64,000 nt of DNA from CAMCXT01 sp040403315 (lineage in GTDB: Bacteria; Bacteroidota; Bacteroidia; M30B66). Below, one piece after another: positions 1 through 7,388 of this stretch. The stretch is from assembly GCA_040403315.1 (NCBI GenBank), contig JBBAKX010000003.1:248001-312000 (forward strand), read 5' to 3'. The notes under the pieces are model-generated. The model had not been told where the DNA came from, ran no database searches, and saw only the letters and a list, made by a program, of their open reading frames with translations. A program made the translations under genes and the position numbers. The stretch's first letter is position 1. Every line of letters begins with the position of its first letter.

Positions 1-864
1 TGATTCAATTGTTTTAGCCGCATTTTTACCCAATTCAAGATGATCATTGGATTTTATTCCGAACTCTGCAGTTTTCTTAAAGAAACTATAAATACCATTT
101 TTGCCACTCGCTAGTGCTTTGACTTCAATATTTCTATCTTCTAAAAGTTTCAATACTCTTCCACCGAGAGCTCGGATTTTCTGCTCATACAATTGAACAG
201 TTTTTTGAAAATCCGTTCTAAGCTTAATGTATTCTCCAGGTTGAATTTCAGCGAGGAGTTTTATGGCTTCAGCTTTCTGATCATCGAGTAAATCATTTGC
301 TGTTTCGGAAAGTTCCCTGCGGATGTCGAAACCCTTTTCTTCGTCGGTATAAAATTCGGTGAATCCTTTTAAAATGCTGGTTATTTCCGGGTTTTCTCCT
401 GCTTGATCAATCAGGTCATCAACCGCTTGCTTGATTAAATTTTCTTTCTGTAATTCAACCGAAAAAGTTACCGGAAGATGCAGGTCATAGGCAAATGTTC
501 GCACAACTCTGTGCATGAAACTGTCGATAGTTCCAATCGAAAAATCAGAATAATTGTGCAAGATAGCCCGTAGCATTTCATTCGCTTTTTCACTGATTTC
601 AGGTGCGGATAAGCCTGTTTTTTTTACCAGCGTTTGCATTAAGTCTGCATCAGACGGATCTTGAAGATGTAATTTTTCAAGCGTCGACAAAACACGTTCC
701 TTCATTTCGGTTGCAGCCTTGTTGGTGAAGGTCATTGCAAGGATTTTCCTAAACGCGTCCGGACCATGGCCCAACATTGCCATTTTCAGGTATTCCAATA
801 CCAATGTGTACGTTTTTCCAGATCCAGCGGAAGCGTTATAAATATAGAAATTCATGTTTGCCAT
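1..864 (-). CDS. UvrD/RecB-like helicase-nuclease (AddA-like), N-terminal part, cut by window edge
   Basis: The frame is open from an ATG at 864 to base 1, giving 288 codons with no stop, so the gene continues beyond the window. The N-terminus carries the superfamily 1 Walker A motif (NASAGSGKTYTL), then AMTFTNKAATEMKERV (motif Ia) and GTIDSFMHRVVRTFA, as in RecB/AddA-type enzymes that process double-strand breaks. A second ATG at 855 is also possible. It lies 16 nt behind the glycosyltransferase gene and ends the visible part of a minus-strand operon. An AddB-like partner is not visible upstream and may lie outside the window. The helicase family call is firm; the exact subunit name is inferred. 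Confidence 0.85.
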   Translation of the reverse strand, partial: MANMNFYIYNASAGSGKTYTLVLEYLKMAMLGHGPDAFRKILAMTFTNKAATEMKERVLSTLEKLHLQDPSDADLMQTLVKKTGLSAPEISEKANEMLRAILHNYSDFSIGTIDSFMHRVVRTFAYDLHLPVTFSVELQKENLIKQAVDDLIDQAGENPEITSILKGFTEFYTDEEKGFDIRRELSETANDLLDDQKAEAIKLLAEIQPGEYIKLRTDFQKTVQLYEQKIRALGGRVLKLLEDRNIEVKALASGKNGIYSFFKKTAEFGIKSNDHLELGKNAAKTIES

Positions 865-880
865 TTAAGAAATACGATTT

Positions 881-1786
881 TCAGAAGGTCGCTTTTCGCG
901 GCAAACTGAATAAATAAAAAAGCCTATATAAATCGAATGTAAATAGGTTAGTATTGCGGCCTTTCAACTTTAATTTTAAAAATGGAAGGAATGGCTTTAC
1001 TACCCAAGAAGGAACCAAACGGCGATATCGCATCCAAGTGCCTATTAATTTGCTTTTCAAAGGATTGGCGATTTTTCGTTCACCAAAGATTTGTTCAATT
1101 TTTTGAATGTTGATTAGAGATTCTTCTATTTTTCGGATGAAATCGTTGAATGCGTCCAATCCAGCATGAATCAAAGGATTTTCGATATGAAGAATCGTGA
1201 AACCATGTTGTGTTAATTCGGCAGCAAAAAGGGTGTCTTCATAACCATATCCGCGAATTGCGGGATCGAATTTAACCTTCGAAGTGATTTTTCTGTGCAC
1301 CAAAAAATTATTCGATAAAAAATGGTTGATTGGATCGAGCATTCGTTTCGAAGGATCAATCAATTCTCTTTTTGAACCCCAAAGCCAATGCAAATAATAT
1401 TCAACATTTTCGGGAGGATTGTCTTGGTAAATTCGACCACCACTGAGGAGAACATCAATGTTTTTTTGATTCCAAAATTGCTTAAGCAAGGAAGGATTTT
1501 GACTTATGTCGCTATCACAATCTAAAAAGTACATCCAATCAAATTTCGCTTCATCTATCAGGATGTTTCTGGTGATTGAACGCCCGAGATTCGCAGTGTT
1601 TTCTTGGTAGATTACCTCTTTATATTTTGCTATCAGAGCCTGATTATTTGTACGAATTGGCTCTGGAGAAAAATCGTCCTGAAGCCGAATTTCAAATGGG
1701 ATTTGTAGTTCCGAACATTGAAAATGTAAGTCGGTAACAAGTTGAGTAACATCAACCCTGAAAACAGGAATGAGTACAGAAAGCAT
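881..1786 (-). CDS. family 2 glycosyltransferase
   Basis: 301 aa. The N-terminus reads LSVLIPVFR, typical of the GT-A fold of GT2 enzymes. DDFSP (about residues 37-41) and the DCDSD motif at residues 89-93, preceded by a hydrophobic strand, fit nucleotide-sugar and metal binding. There is no signal peptide or clear membrane segment, so it probably acts at the cytoplasmic face of the membrane. The acceptor cannot be told. It starts 3 nt after the ftsE stop, so the two genes are almost certainly co-transcribed. ATG start. Confidence 0.85.
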   Translation of the reverse strand: MLSVLIPVFRVDVTQLVTDLHFQCSELQIPFEIRLQDDFSPEPIRTNNQALIAKYKEVIYQENTANLGRSITRNILIDEAKFDWMYFLDCDSDISQNPSLLKQFWNQKNIDVLLSGGRIYQDNPPENVEYYLHWLWGSKRELIDPSKRMLDPINHFLSNNFLVHRKITSKVKFDPAIRGYGYEDTLFAAELTQHGFTILHIENPLIHAGLDAFNDFIRKIEESLINIQKIEQIFGERKIANPLKSKLIGTWMRYRRLVPSWVVKPFLPFLKLKLKGRNTNLFTFDLYRLFYLFSLPRKATF

Positions 1787-1789
1787 CGT

Positions 1790-2470
1790 TTAAAGCAGAT
1801 CAGAATCGAGAATCGAACCACCATCACATTTGAGGGTTCTGGCGCGATGCAATTCGAAAAAGGTTAAATCGTGCGTTGAAACAAGCACCGCTCTTCCACT
1901 TGCAGCAATGTCGAGCAATAGTTGAAGGATTTCGGCAGTAGTTTCAGGATCTAGGTTTCCTGAAGGTTCATCTGCAAGAATGATTTCTGGGTCATTCATT
2001 AAGGCACGTGAAATGCCAAGCCGTTGTTGTTCTCCGCCCGAAAGCTGATGCGGCATCTTGTGCTTTTTAGTGATCAATCCAGTTTTGTTGAGTACTTCAT
2101 CAATTTGATCATTTATGTCAACTGGATTTTTCCAGCCTGTTGATTGAAGTACAAAACGTAGATTTTCTTCCACATTTCTATCCATTAACAATTGGAAATC
2201 TTGAAAAATAATGCCCAGTTTTCTGCGTAAAAATGGAATTCCCTTGTTACTAATTTCTTTCAAATTAAAACCAACAATATCTGCTTCACCTTGTATAAGC
2301 GGTAGGTCGGCATATAAAGTGCGCATAAGGCTACTTTTGCCAGATCCGGTTTTACCGATAAGATAAACAAATTCGCCTTTTTTTATTTCGATATTAATTT
2401 GATCGAGAACCAGATTATCATTCTGAAAAACGGCTACATCTCGAAGCGAAATTAGAACTTCAGCATTCAT
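1790..2470 (-). CDS. ftsE: FtsE-like ABC transporter ATP-binding protein
   Basis: 226 aa, a single ABC ATPase domain of the usual FtsE/LolD length. Walker A GKTGSGKSS starts at residue 39, the Q-loop IIFQDFQLL is near residue 90, the signature LSGGEQQR is at 143-150, Walker B IILADEPSG ends at 171, and the H-loop histidine is H200. FtsE pairs with the membrane protein FtsX to control peptidoglycan hydrolases during division. No ftsX-like gene is visible here, so the partner is encoded elsewhere. The ATG overlaps the TGA of the upstream 68-aa gene (ATGA), suggesting translational coupling. LolD- or MacB-type ATPases are the alternative. Confidence 0.85.
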   Translation of the reverse strand: MNAEVLISLRDVAVFQNDNLVLDQINIEIKKGEFVYLIGKTGSGKSSLMRTLYADLPLIQGEADIVGFNLKEISNKGIPFLRRKLGIIFQDFQLLMDRNVEENLRFVLQSTGWKNPVDINDQIDEVLNKTGLITKKHKMPHQLSGGEQQRLGISRALMNDPEIILADEPSGNLDPETTAEILQLLLDIAASGRAVLVSTHDLTFFELHRARTLKCDGGSILDSDLL

Positions 2471-2673
2471 TTTGACTCGATTTTAATCACTTTTCCAAAA
2501 GGCATTTCTTGTATCAATTTTAAGAACTCATCTAATCGATCACCAAATCCAATTTTTTCGAGCGATTTTTCTGGTCTATCAACTCTGAAATAGGCTTTAA
2601 GGGTGAAGTCATCGTCTCTGATTTGAATATAATCAGGAATTTTCGCTTTGCCTTTAATTTTGAGAATGTACAT
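2467..2673 (-). CDS. conserved-looking 68-aa protein coupled to ftsE
   Basis: The protein is 68 aa from the ATG at 2673. A longer reading from a TTG at 2742 would run into yigZ, so the ATG is preferred. It starts MYILKIKGKAKIPDYIQIRD and alternates hydrophobic and charged residues, which suggests a small soluble beta-rich fold. I see no signal peptide, membrane segment or catalytic motif. Its stop overlaps the ftsE ATG. Function unknown; the coupling suggests it is made together with FtsE. Confidence 0.7.
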   Translation of the reverse strand: MYILKIKGKAKIPDYIQIRDDDFTLKAYFRVDRPEKSLEKIGFGDRLDEFLKLIQEMPFGKVIKIESK

Positions 2674-2720
2674 GCACTTAGAATTAAGGGCTAATATACA
2701 CAGTTTGATGAATTGAATCT

Positions 2721-3320
2721 TTATTTCCGGCTTACTGACCAACCTTTTTCTTCAACAATTGATTGAAAATTTTCAACTTCTGAAAATGGAATTTCCGCCG
2801 TTAACAAGAATCCTTCAGCGGTTGATCCATTTTTATATTGCACCTGTAATTGCTTGATTGTCTTCATTAAATCTCCCGATTCAGCATAAGGGCAAACTAC
2901 TTTAATATTTACGGTGATGAGTTTCATTTTTAATCCTGCTGCATCTAAGGCTATGCGAGCGGCTTCTTTATAAGCATGAATAAGACCAGGCACCCCAAGT
3001 AACGTTCCGCCAAAATACCTAACTACTGCTACCAAGCAGTTTTGTACACCAACTGATTTCATCTGATTTAGAATCGGTTTTCCTGCCGAGGAAGCCGGTT
3101 CACCGTCATCGTTAGCTCGCCATCTTTCGTTCAAAGGATCAATTCTATAAGCATAGCAAACATGCCGGGCTGTAGGATGTAATTTTTTTATGAAATGAAT
3201 TTTCTCTTTTATTTCATCTTCATCGGATACTTCGAATGCAAACCCAATGAATTTACTTCCTCTGTCTTTAAAGGTGCCTTCAGCAAATTGAGCAATGGTT
3301 TGATAAGTATCAGATTGCAT
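2721..3320 (-). CDS. yigZ: YigZ/IMPACT family protein
   Basis: 199 aa, the normal length for the family. The IMPACT N-terminal domain shows its landmarks: KFIGFAFEV, HPTARHVCYAYR, NDDGEPASSAGKPIL and VVRYFGGTLLGVPGLIHAY. The C-terminal third corresponds to the UPF0029/EF-G-IV-like domain. Bacterial members are linked to ribosome or translation-factor function, but the exact activity is unsettled. It is 10 nt downstream of the EamA gene and 47 nt upstream of the 68-aa gene, on the same strand. ATG start. Confidence 0.9.
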   Translation of the reverse strand: MQSDTYQTIAQFAEGTFKDRGSKFIGFAFEVSDEDEIKEKIHFIKKLHPTARHVCYAYRIDPLNERWRANDDGEPASSAGKPILNQMKSVGVQNCLVAVVRYFGGTLLGVPGLIHAYKEAARIALDAAGLKMKLITVNIKVVCPYAESGDLMKTIKQLQVQYKNGSTAEGFLLTAEIPFSEVENFQSIVEEKGWSVSRK

Positions 3321-3330
3321 ATTGGAACAA

Positions 3331-4206
3331 CTAAACTATTTGATCAGAAAAGGCAATCAAGGCAATTGCAATAAAACATAGTGCTATACCCATAATATTG
3401 ATTTTGCTCATTTTTTCGCGAAAGAAAAATACACCTGCAATTGCTCCAATACCAACAATCGCCATATTGTTAATTGGAATAACAACTGAGCTTTCCATAT
3501 TCTTCATAGACAATGCTTTAAGAAGGAAATATACAGAAAAATAATTTGGAATACCGAGCGCAAGTCCACCAATTGCAGCTTTATATGAAGGTAATTTTCT
3601 TGTTTTGATGAACTTGACTATTAAAACAATTATCCCAATGCTACTGGCTGTTAGGAAAATCCAACCAGTGAAAGGCTCTAAGCCGTTTGAGCCCAATGTA
3701 TATACTTCATTGTATTTGAAGAAACCATCTATAAAGCCACTTCCTGCAAAAACGATCAAGGGGAAAAAAGCATATCGTTTATCAATATATTGTTTATTGG
3801 AATTTTTAGTGGTGAGAACTACAGCCAATAGTGCAATAACAATCCCTGCTATTTTCAACCAGTTGAGCGATTCATTCAGCACAATAACAGCGAATAAAAC
3901 TGGGATAATCAACGACATTTTATTCGCTACTGTGGTAACAGAAACTCCGATTTTTTGAGTACTGATGCCAATAATATTAAACAACGTAATAAATAATATG
4001 CCCATGAAAATAGCATGGAAAAACCAAGGCTCGTTTATTGCACCTTGAAATGAAATACCACTGGCATCCAGCCCAAAGCTTAGTGAGGCGGCTACCCAGT
4101 AATTTATCACAATAGCATCTGACGTATTGACTTTGAAACGATCGAATAGCTTGAAAACGATCATGATAGCAGCTGAAGTCAGAATACTCAATATTAAATA
4201 GTACAT
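3331..4206 (-). CDS. EamA/DMT-family membrane transporter
   Basis: About 291 aa from the ATG at 4206 (MYYLILSILTSAAIMIVFK). A GTG 45 nt upstream would add a polar tail in front of the first membrane helix and is less likely. The sequence is a chain of about ten hydrophobic helices in two halves, as expected for drug/metabolite transporters. The C-terminal half contains the conserved-looking PINNMAIVGIGAIAGVFFF. The substrate cannot be read from sequence. It is the first gene of the minus-strand run leading to yigZ, ftsE and the helicase. Confidence 0.8.
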   Translation of the reverse strand: MYYLILSILTSAAIMIVFKLFDRFKVNTSDAIVINYWVAASLSFGLDASGISFQGAINEPWFFHAIFMGILFITLFNIIGISTQKIGVSVTTVANKMSLIIPVLFAVIVLNESLNWLKIAGIVIALLAVVLTTKNSNKQYIDKRYAFFPLIVFAGSGFIDGFFKYNEVYTLGSNGLEPFTGWIFLTASSIGIIVLIVKFIKTRKLPSYKAAIGGLALGIPNYFSVYFLLKALSMKNMESSVVIPINNMAIVGIGAIAGVFFFREKMSKINIMGIALCFIAIALIAFSDQIV

Positions 4207-4329
4207 TTTCGAAGGGGCTATTTGATGTCGAAAATAGTTTTTTTGTCTCACTTAGAAGTAAAAGCTCAAGAAACATGTATTCTAGAAATCACCAATGTTA
4301 AAAGCTACAAGGTATTTTGAATTCAGAAA

Positions 4330-4363
4330 TTTGATCTTTCCCTTGGCATACAACATATTTTTG
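4330..4363 (+). promoter_or_regulatory. promoter-like site P1
   Basis: TTTG at 4330-4333, a 22-nt spacer, then TATTTTTG at 4356-4363. This matches the Bacteroidota primary sigma factor consensus (TTTG around -33, TAnnTTTG at -7). The predicted start is near 4370. No plus-strand gene follows for more than 1 kb. Confidence 0.45.
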
Positions 4364-4444
4364 CGACTAAGGGCATTTATTGATTAGCACCCATCTTTTA
4401 AATGTTCGAAAGCTAGATTCAAATGGGAATGTTCAATTGCGAAT

Positions 4445-4478
4445 TTTGAAACATGAATAATTGTCATATGTATCTTTG
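4445..4478 (+). promoter_or_regulatory. promoter-like site P2
   Basis: TTTG at 4445-4448, a 22-nt spacer, then TATCTTTG at 4471-4478. It has the same architecture and direction as P1, 115 nt downstream. The predicted start is near 4485. Confidence 0.45.
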
Positions 4479-4572
4479 AATGAAGATCTCGATAAATTTA
4501 TGGCTGTATTTCAATTTAATCTCTTGGTTGAATTTATCTTGTAGGCGATTCTGTGTTTAATTCATGAAATTA

Positions 4573-4959
4573 TTAACATTTTTTTAGATAAAAATTCCAA
4601 GTAAAACCTCCAATTGCGTAGCAGAAAATATCTACAAAATCCGACTGATAAATAGTTGAATATTGAGGTAAAATGACTTCAAATAATACTGAGCAATAAA
4701 CAATTGAAACAATTATTTGGAATGTGCTCAAAGTGTAATTTTTTCGAATAAGGATTCGCATCGAAAACTGAACTAATTTTAGCAAAATAGGTAAGCAAAG
4801 AAGATCATTAAGCCAACCATCTAAAATTATATTTCCGGTTGGTCTTAACCAATAACGATTCACACAAAAAATGATCGAAAAAAAGTAAAACCAAAAGGGA
4901 AATAAAAGGAAGTTCTTTTTCGAAGCACTTACTAACCCGGCCCTGCTGCGAACAACCAT
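4573..4959 (-). CDS. small multi-pass membrane protein
   Basis: 128 aa with about four hydrophobic segments: FLLFPFWFYFFSIIF, LLCLPILLKLVQF, FQIIVSIVYCSVLF and a C-terminal one. The pattern WLNDLLCLP followed by FEVILPQYSTIYQSD resembles small Bacteroidota membrane proteins often labelled magnesium/citrate transporters. That label is too weakly based to adopt. The ATG at 4959 lies inside the upstream zinc-ribbon gene (28-nt overlap), implying coupling. Function unknown. Confidence 0.65.
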   Translation of the reverse strand: MVVRSRAGLVSASKKNFLLFPFWFYFFSIIFCVNRYWLRPTGNIILDGWLNDLLCLPILLKLVQFSMRILIRKNYTLSTFQIIVSIVYCSVLFEVILPQYSTIYQSDFVDIFCYAIGGFTWNFYLKKC

Positions 4960-5216
4960 AAGAAAAAGCTAAGTATTACCAAAAATATTACTTGAACAAA
5001 ATTAAAAATATGTTTCAGGTTTCTTTTTAACCACGAATCATCTGGATAGATTGGAATTTTTATCTCGCCAGTTGTTTTACGAAGTTCAAGACTTTGTAAT
5101 TCGGCTTCTGAAATTTCGATTAATAGCTTTTCGCAATAAGTACAAAGCTGTGTTTCTGAAATAATTGTATTCCATTTGCCACAATGCTTGCATTTTAATT
5201 GCCTTGCGCTTTTCAT
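4932..5216 (-). CDS. zinc-ribbon protein with C-terminal membrane anchor
   Basis: 94 aa. The N-terminus has two Cys pairs (CKHCGKW and CTYCEKLL) forming a predicted zinc ribbon within the first 30 residues. A basic linker follows (IPIYPDDSWLKRNLKH), then one hydrophobic segment at the C-terminus (VIFLVILSFFLWLFAAG). This suggests a tail-anchored cytoplasmic zinc ribbon. Small proteins with this layout are common in Bacteroidota, but I know of no function. It overlaps the downstream membrane-protein gene by 28 nt, so the pair is probably expressed together. Confidence 0.7.
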   Translation of the reverse strand: MKSARQLKCKHCGKWNTIISETQLCTYCEKLLIEISEAELQSLELRKTTGEIKIPIYPDDSWLKRNLKHIFNFVQVIFLVILSFFLWLFAAGPG

Positions 5217-5400
5217 GGTGTAAATCTAATTAATCTGTATCCAATTTTGCGCATTTCTGAAATTTATTTCTGCACTAATTACTCATAACAAGTAATTGCC
5301 GACATCTGAAAATTATTTTCAAAGTTTCTGTTCACATTTATTTCCATTTTACATCGAGTTATGTAGATTTTATCTTTATTTGATCATCTGAATTTTTGTA

Positions 5401-6885
5401 ATGAAGTTTATTTTATCAATCGACCAAGGAACAACGAGTTCGAGAGTCATTTTAGTAAACCAGTTGGGTGATGTTGTTTCTTCTGCACAGCAGGAATTTC
5501 CTCAATATTTTCCAAGTCCTGGTTTTGTGCTTCACGATCCAATTGAAATTTTTGACTCTGTTGTACAATCGTTGAAGAAGTGCATTGAATCCTCCAAAAT
5601 CAGTATCCATGATATTGTTTCCATTGGAATTACAAATCAAAGAGAAACAACTGTAGTATGGAATAAACATTCTGGCATTCCAATCTATCCAGCAATTGTA
5701 TGGCAAAGTCGACAGTCTGAAGAAATAATTAAAAATTGGATACAGGAACTCGGAATTGATTTTATCCAACAGAAAACGGGTTTGGTGCCGGATGCTTATT
5801 TTTCTGCTGGTAAAATTGCTTGGATATTAAAGCACGTTGCAGGTGCTTCAAATATGGCATTAAATGGCGATCTATTGTTTGGCACAATTGATACATGGTT
5901 GATGTGGAAATTAAGTTCTGGAAATATCCATGCAACTGATGTTTCAAATGCAAGTCGTACGATGCTATTCAATATTCTCGATATGCAATGGGACCATGAA
6001 CTTCTTCAAGCATTCGGTATTCCTTCATCTTTGCTTCCAGAGGTTTTAGATAGTTGCGCGAATTTCGGCTCTATTGATGCAAATATTTGTGGAATCAAAT
6101 TGCCTATTACTGGTGTTGCTGGCGATCAACAGTCTGCATTGTTCGGTCAAACTTGTTTTTTGCCGGGTTCAGTAAAAAACACCTACGGAACCGGATGCTT
6201 TATGTTGATGAATATTGGTCAAAAGCCTGTAATTAGTCACCATGGTTTGCTCACCACAGTCGCATGGAGAATTCATGGAGAAACCACTTATGCTTTGGAA
6301 GGTAGCGTTTTTGTTGCAGGTTCAGCAGTTCAATGGATCAGAGATCAATTAGGTTTTTTACCTTCCGCTTTCGACAGTGAACAGATTGCTTCTTCTGTTG
6401 AAAGCAACGGGGGTGTTTATTTTGTTCCTGCATTTGTTGGTTTGGGAGCTCCATATTGGGACCAAGACGCTCGTGGCGCGTTTTTCGGTCTCACTAGAGG
6501 AAGTAACAAAGCACATTTAACTCGAGCAGTTCTCGAATCTATGGCTTTTCAAACGCGCGATGTGATGCAATTGATGCAAAAGGAGGCCGATCTTCCTATT
6601 CAAGAACTGTTCGTTGATGGTGGCGCTGCAATTAATAATTTACTCATGCAGTTCCAATCAAATCAATTACAATGTAAAGTCAATAGACCAACAAATACTG
6701 AGTCTACAGCATTAGGTGCAGCTTTTCTTGCGGGTTTGCAGGCTGGTGTGTGGAGTAATTTGGAGGAACTTCATCACATGCGAAAAGTAGATAAGGTATT
6801 TTTTCCGGATTCTACTTCAGAAAACGCTGATTTAATTTATCAACGTTGGACTAAAGCGGTTGAAGCATGTAGGCATTTTAGATAA
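5401..6885 (+). CDS. glpK: glycerol kinase
   Basis: 494 aa, the standard GlpK length. The FGGY-family start FILSIDQGTTSSRVI, the glycerol-contacting segment TNQRETTVVW, GVAGDQQSALFGQ and the C-terminal signature GLGAPYWDQDARGAFFGLTRG are all present. It phosphorylates glycerol to sn-glycerol 3-phosphate in the cytoplasm. No glpF or glpD gene lies next to it. It is divergent from the zinc-ribbon gene across a 184-nt gap in which I found no perfect promoter match; TATCTTTA about 30 nt before the ATG is one base off the -7 consensus. Confidence 0.97.
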   Translation: MKFILSIDQGTTSSRVILVNQLGDVVSSAQQEFPQYFPSPGFVLHDPIEIFDSVVQSLKKCIESSKISIHDIVSIGITNQRETTVVWNKHSGIPIYPAIVWQSRQSEEIIKNWIQELGIDFIQQKTGLVPDAYFSAGKIAWILKHVAGASNMALNGDLLFGTIDTWLMWKLSSGNIHATDVSNASRTMLFNILDMQWDHELLQAFGIPSSLLPEVLDSCANFGSIDANICGIKLPITGVAGDQQSALFGQTCFLPGSVKNTYGTGCFMLMNIGQKPVISHHGLLTTVAWRIHGETTYALEGSVFVAGSAVQWIRDQLGFLPSAFDSEQIASSVESNGGVYFVPAFVGLGAPYWDQDARGAFFGLTRGSNKAHLTRAVLESMAFQTRDVMQLMQKEADLPIQELFVDGGAAINNLLMQFQSNQLQCKVNRPTNTESTALGAAFLAGLQAGVWSNLEELHHMRKVDKVFFPDSTSENADLIYQRWTKAVEACRHFR

Positions 6886-7014
6886 TCATTTAGCTAAATA
6901 CCCATTTTGGCAAGCAAGGAAATCCCCTCATTTTGATTTTATTTATTTTTTTTACACTGTAGTATAAATTTGGAATGATCCTTGTAAAATATTTTTTTTA
7001 ATAATTAGTTTAAC

Positions 7015-7022
7015 TATATTTG
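7015..7022 (+). promoter_or_regulatory. -7 promoter element upstream of the PKD lipoprotein gene
   Basis: TATATTTG matches TAnnTTTG exactly and ends 21 nt before the ATG at 7044. A second match, TAAATTTG, lies at 6965-6972. No clear -33 TTTG at ideal spacing was found for either. The site overlaps a TTG that could be read as an upstream start, which favours the ATG at 7044. Confidence 0.5.
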
Positions 7023-7043
7023 ATCATCAATCTAAGCAGAATT

Positions 7044-7388
7044 ATGCGTAACAAACTCTTACTTCCTGCGGGCCTCATGTTTATCGGGCTTGCTTTAACT
7101 TCTTGCGAAAGCGAAGTTGAACGTTATTGCTTCACTGTTTCTGATCGAGAACCATCTGTCGGTTCACGTGTAACTTTCAATGGTTCTTGCAGTGAAGGAA
7201 TTGATCTCTATCACTGGAATTTCGGTGATGGTAAAGACACAGTAACCCGAACCCAAACAGTTGAACACGTTTACGAGTTTCCTGGTTCGTACGTTATCAG
7301 TCTCCACAGCACAACACCTCAGATTGAAAGTCATTGTCCTCCTGATGCAGGTGCAAATGGTGCCCGACAGACGATCGAAGTGAAATGA
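7044..7388 (+). CDS. PKD-domain lipoprotein
   Basis: 114 aa from the ATG at 7044. A lipoprotein signal ends in LALTSC. One PKD-type beta-sandwich fills the rest, recognisable from VGSRVTFNGSC, YHWNFGDGKDTVTRTQ and VEHVYEFPGSYVISL. PKD domains are extracytoplasmic spacer or binding modules. The stop overlaps the ATG of the esterase gene (ATGA at 7385-7388), so the two are translationally coupled. Partner or ligand unknown. Confidence 0.8.
   Translation: MRNKLLLPAGLMFIGLALTSCESEVERYCFTVSDREPSVGSRVTFNGSCSEGIDLYHWNFGDGKDTVTRTQTVEHVYEFPGSYVISLHSTTPQIESHCPPDAGANGARQTIEVK

Larger units (their letters stand above)
4207..4572. other. gene-free gap with two tandem promoter-like sites; possible small RNA
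   Basis: This 366-base stretch has no convincing open frame on either strand; the longest on the plus strand is a 26-codon frame at 4480 that starts before the predicted transcript start. Two promoter-like sites point to the right, listed separately. Only a weak A/T hairpin (about 4555-4577) followed by seven T occurs at the right end, and that T-run also encodes lysines of the opposite gene. A small non-coding RNA, or a transcript antisense to the neighbouring membrane-protein gene, is possible but unproven. Confidence 0.3.

Noticed and set aside
4480..4560. 26-codon frame in the gap near P2
   Set aside because: Its ATG lies within the predicted -7/+1 region of the only nearby promoter, and it is too short and featureless to call a gene.
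4932..4959. Overlap of two small genes, considered as a frameshifted single gene
   Set aside because: The two frames encode different, self-contained proteins, each with an ATG; the downstream protein's helices would not continue the upstream zinc ribbon and tail anchor.
5217..5400. Divergent gap between the zinc-ribbon gene and glpK, scanned for promoters and a riboswitch
   Set aside because: Only TATCTTTA, one base off the -7 box, was found, with no -33 partner; no fold of a known riboswitch was recognised.
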